A stretch of 64,000 bases of DNA from Sutterella megalosphaeroides. Its GTDB lineage: Bacteria > Pseudomonadota > Gammaproteobacteria > Burkholderiales > Burkholderiaceae_F. The translations under genes and the position numbers were made by a program. Each line of letters starts with the position of its first letter. Position 1 is the first letter of the stretch. The notes beneath the pieces are model-generated. The model was not told the DNA's origin, ran no database searches, and saw nothing but the letters and a program-made list of their open reading frames with translations. The stretch spans positions 1,188,001 to 1,252,000 of the forward strand of contig NZ_AP018786.1 of assembly GCF_003609995.1 (NCBI RefSeq), read 5' to 3'. Below are positions 63,668 to 64,000 of this stretch, piece after piece.

Positions 63668-64000
63668 TTAGTTGTTGGCGGAGGTGCTGCAGGACGGGAT
63701 TTGGATCGCGAACGACTGGTGATTGTTGGGGTCGTTCTTCAACGCAACGTCAAGGTTCGGGTTGTTGAATGTGATCGTGTAGTTCGTGCCGTAGGAGCCC
63801 TTCTGAGCTTCACCCGTGGCGGTGGTGATAGCGTTGGAACAGGTTTGGCCCTGGAGGAGCGCCTGCGCGAAGGAGGCGTTGAGGCGGGCCTGGAATTCGG
63901 CGGCGACGGAGGCCATGGCCTTCTTTTCGGCATCGGCCTGGAGGTCGAAGTATTTGGGCACGGCAACGGCGGCAAGGATGCCGATCAGCACGAGCACCAT
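63668..64000 (-). CDS. Type IV major-pilin-like prepilin, N-terminus beyond the window
   Basis: 110 codons visible. The first residues MVLVLIGILAAVAVPKYFDL are the inner part of a prepilin hydrophobic helix; the leader and the G/F cleavage site lie right of the window. The globular part has a Cys pair (GQTCSNAI and IPSCSTS near the C-terminus) that could form the usual D-loop. Similar to MSHA-type pilins. First visible gene of the pilus operon. Confidence 0.85.
   Translation of the reverse strand: MVLVLIGILAAVAVPKYFDLQADAEKKAMASVAAEFQARLNASFAQALLQGQTCSNAITTATGEAQKGSYGTNYTITFNNPNLDVALKNDPNNHQSFAIQIPSCSTSANN

Overview
The window is GC-rich Gram-negative chromosomal DNA. Outer-membrane porins ending in Phe, periplasmic FMN/FAD flavoprotein reductases, a di-haem peroxidase, a multihaem cytochrome, FeoB and an MSHA-like type IV pilus operon together suggest an anaerobic or microaerobic gut betaproteobacterium, most likely Sutterellaceae (Sutterella/Parasutterella type). 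That placement is inferred from gene content, not from a marker gene.

Layout. 1-2.9 kb: a porin (-) and a Crp/Fnr-like regulator (+). 3.0-8.1 kb: a single-chain type ISP restriction-modification enzyme whose frame is broken at a 10-C tract and whose recognition region is markedly AT-rich. 8.3-15.5 kb: two fumarate-reductase-family flavoproteins in line with a TtrSR-like two-component system, and a divergent cytochrome c peroxidase. 15.9-19.0 kb: FeoA-FeoA-FeoB behind a Fur box. 19.3-23.6 kb: an LtaS/OpgB-like membrane transferase broken at a 9-C tract (coding strand), preceded by a methyltransferase-HNH nuclease fusion. 24-30 kb: Dps, an EamA exporter with a LysR regulator, a third flavocytochrome and a second porin. 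30-37.5 kb: a ferric-reductase-like protein, a YtcJ-like amidohydrolase, an amino-acid permease under a lysine riboswitch, and a decahaem OmcA/MtrC-like cytochrome. 37.7-49.7 kb: a Zn/Cd P-type ATPase with a divergent MerR regulator, isoaspartyl dipeptidase, a YddG-like exporter, a dba-dsbI pair, a YihY-family protein and a Sel1-repeat protein. 49.8-64 kb: a hybrid sensor kinase and a nine-gene pilus operon running leftward from the window edge.

How it fits together. Respiration of organic acceptors (flavoproteins, TtrSR-like sensing, multihaem cytochrome) and iron/peroxide handling (Feo, Dps, peroxidase, ferric reductase) dominate. The most unusual feature is two unrelated genes, a restriction-modification enzyme and an envelope-modifying transferase, each out of frame at a long poly-C tract and each restorable by slippage to 8 or 11 C. 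This looks like contingency-locus phase variation acting on both DNA methylation/restriction and the cell surface. A sequencing error in the homopolymers is the main alternative.
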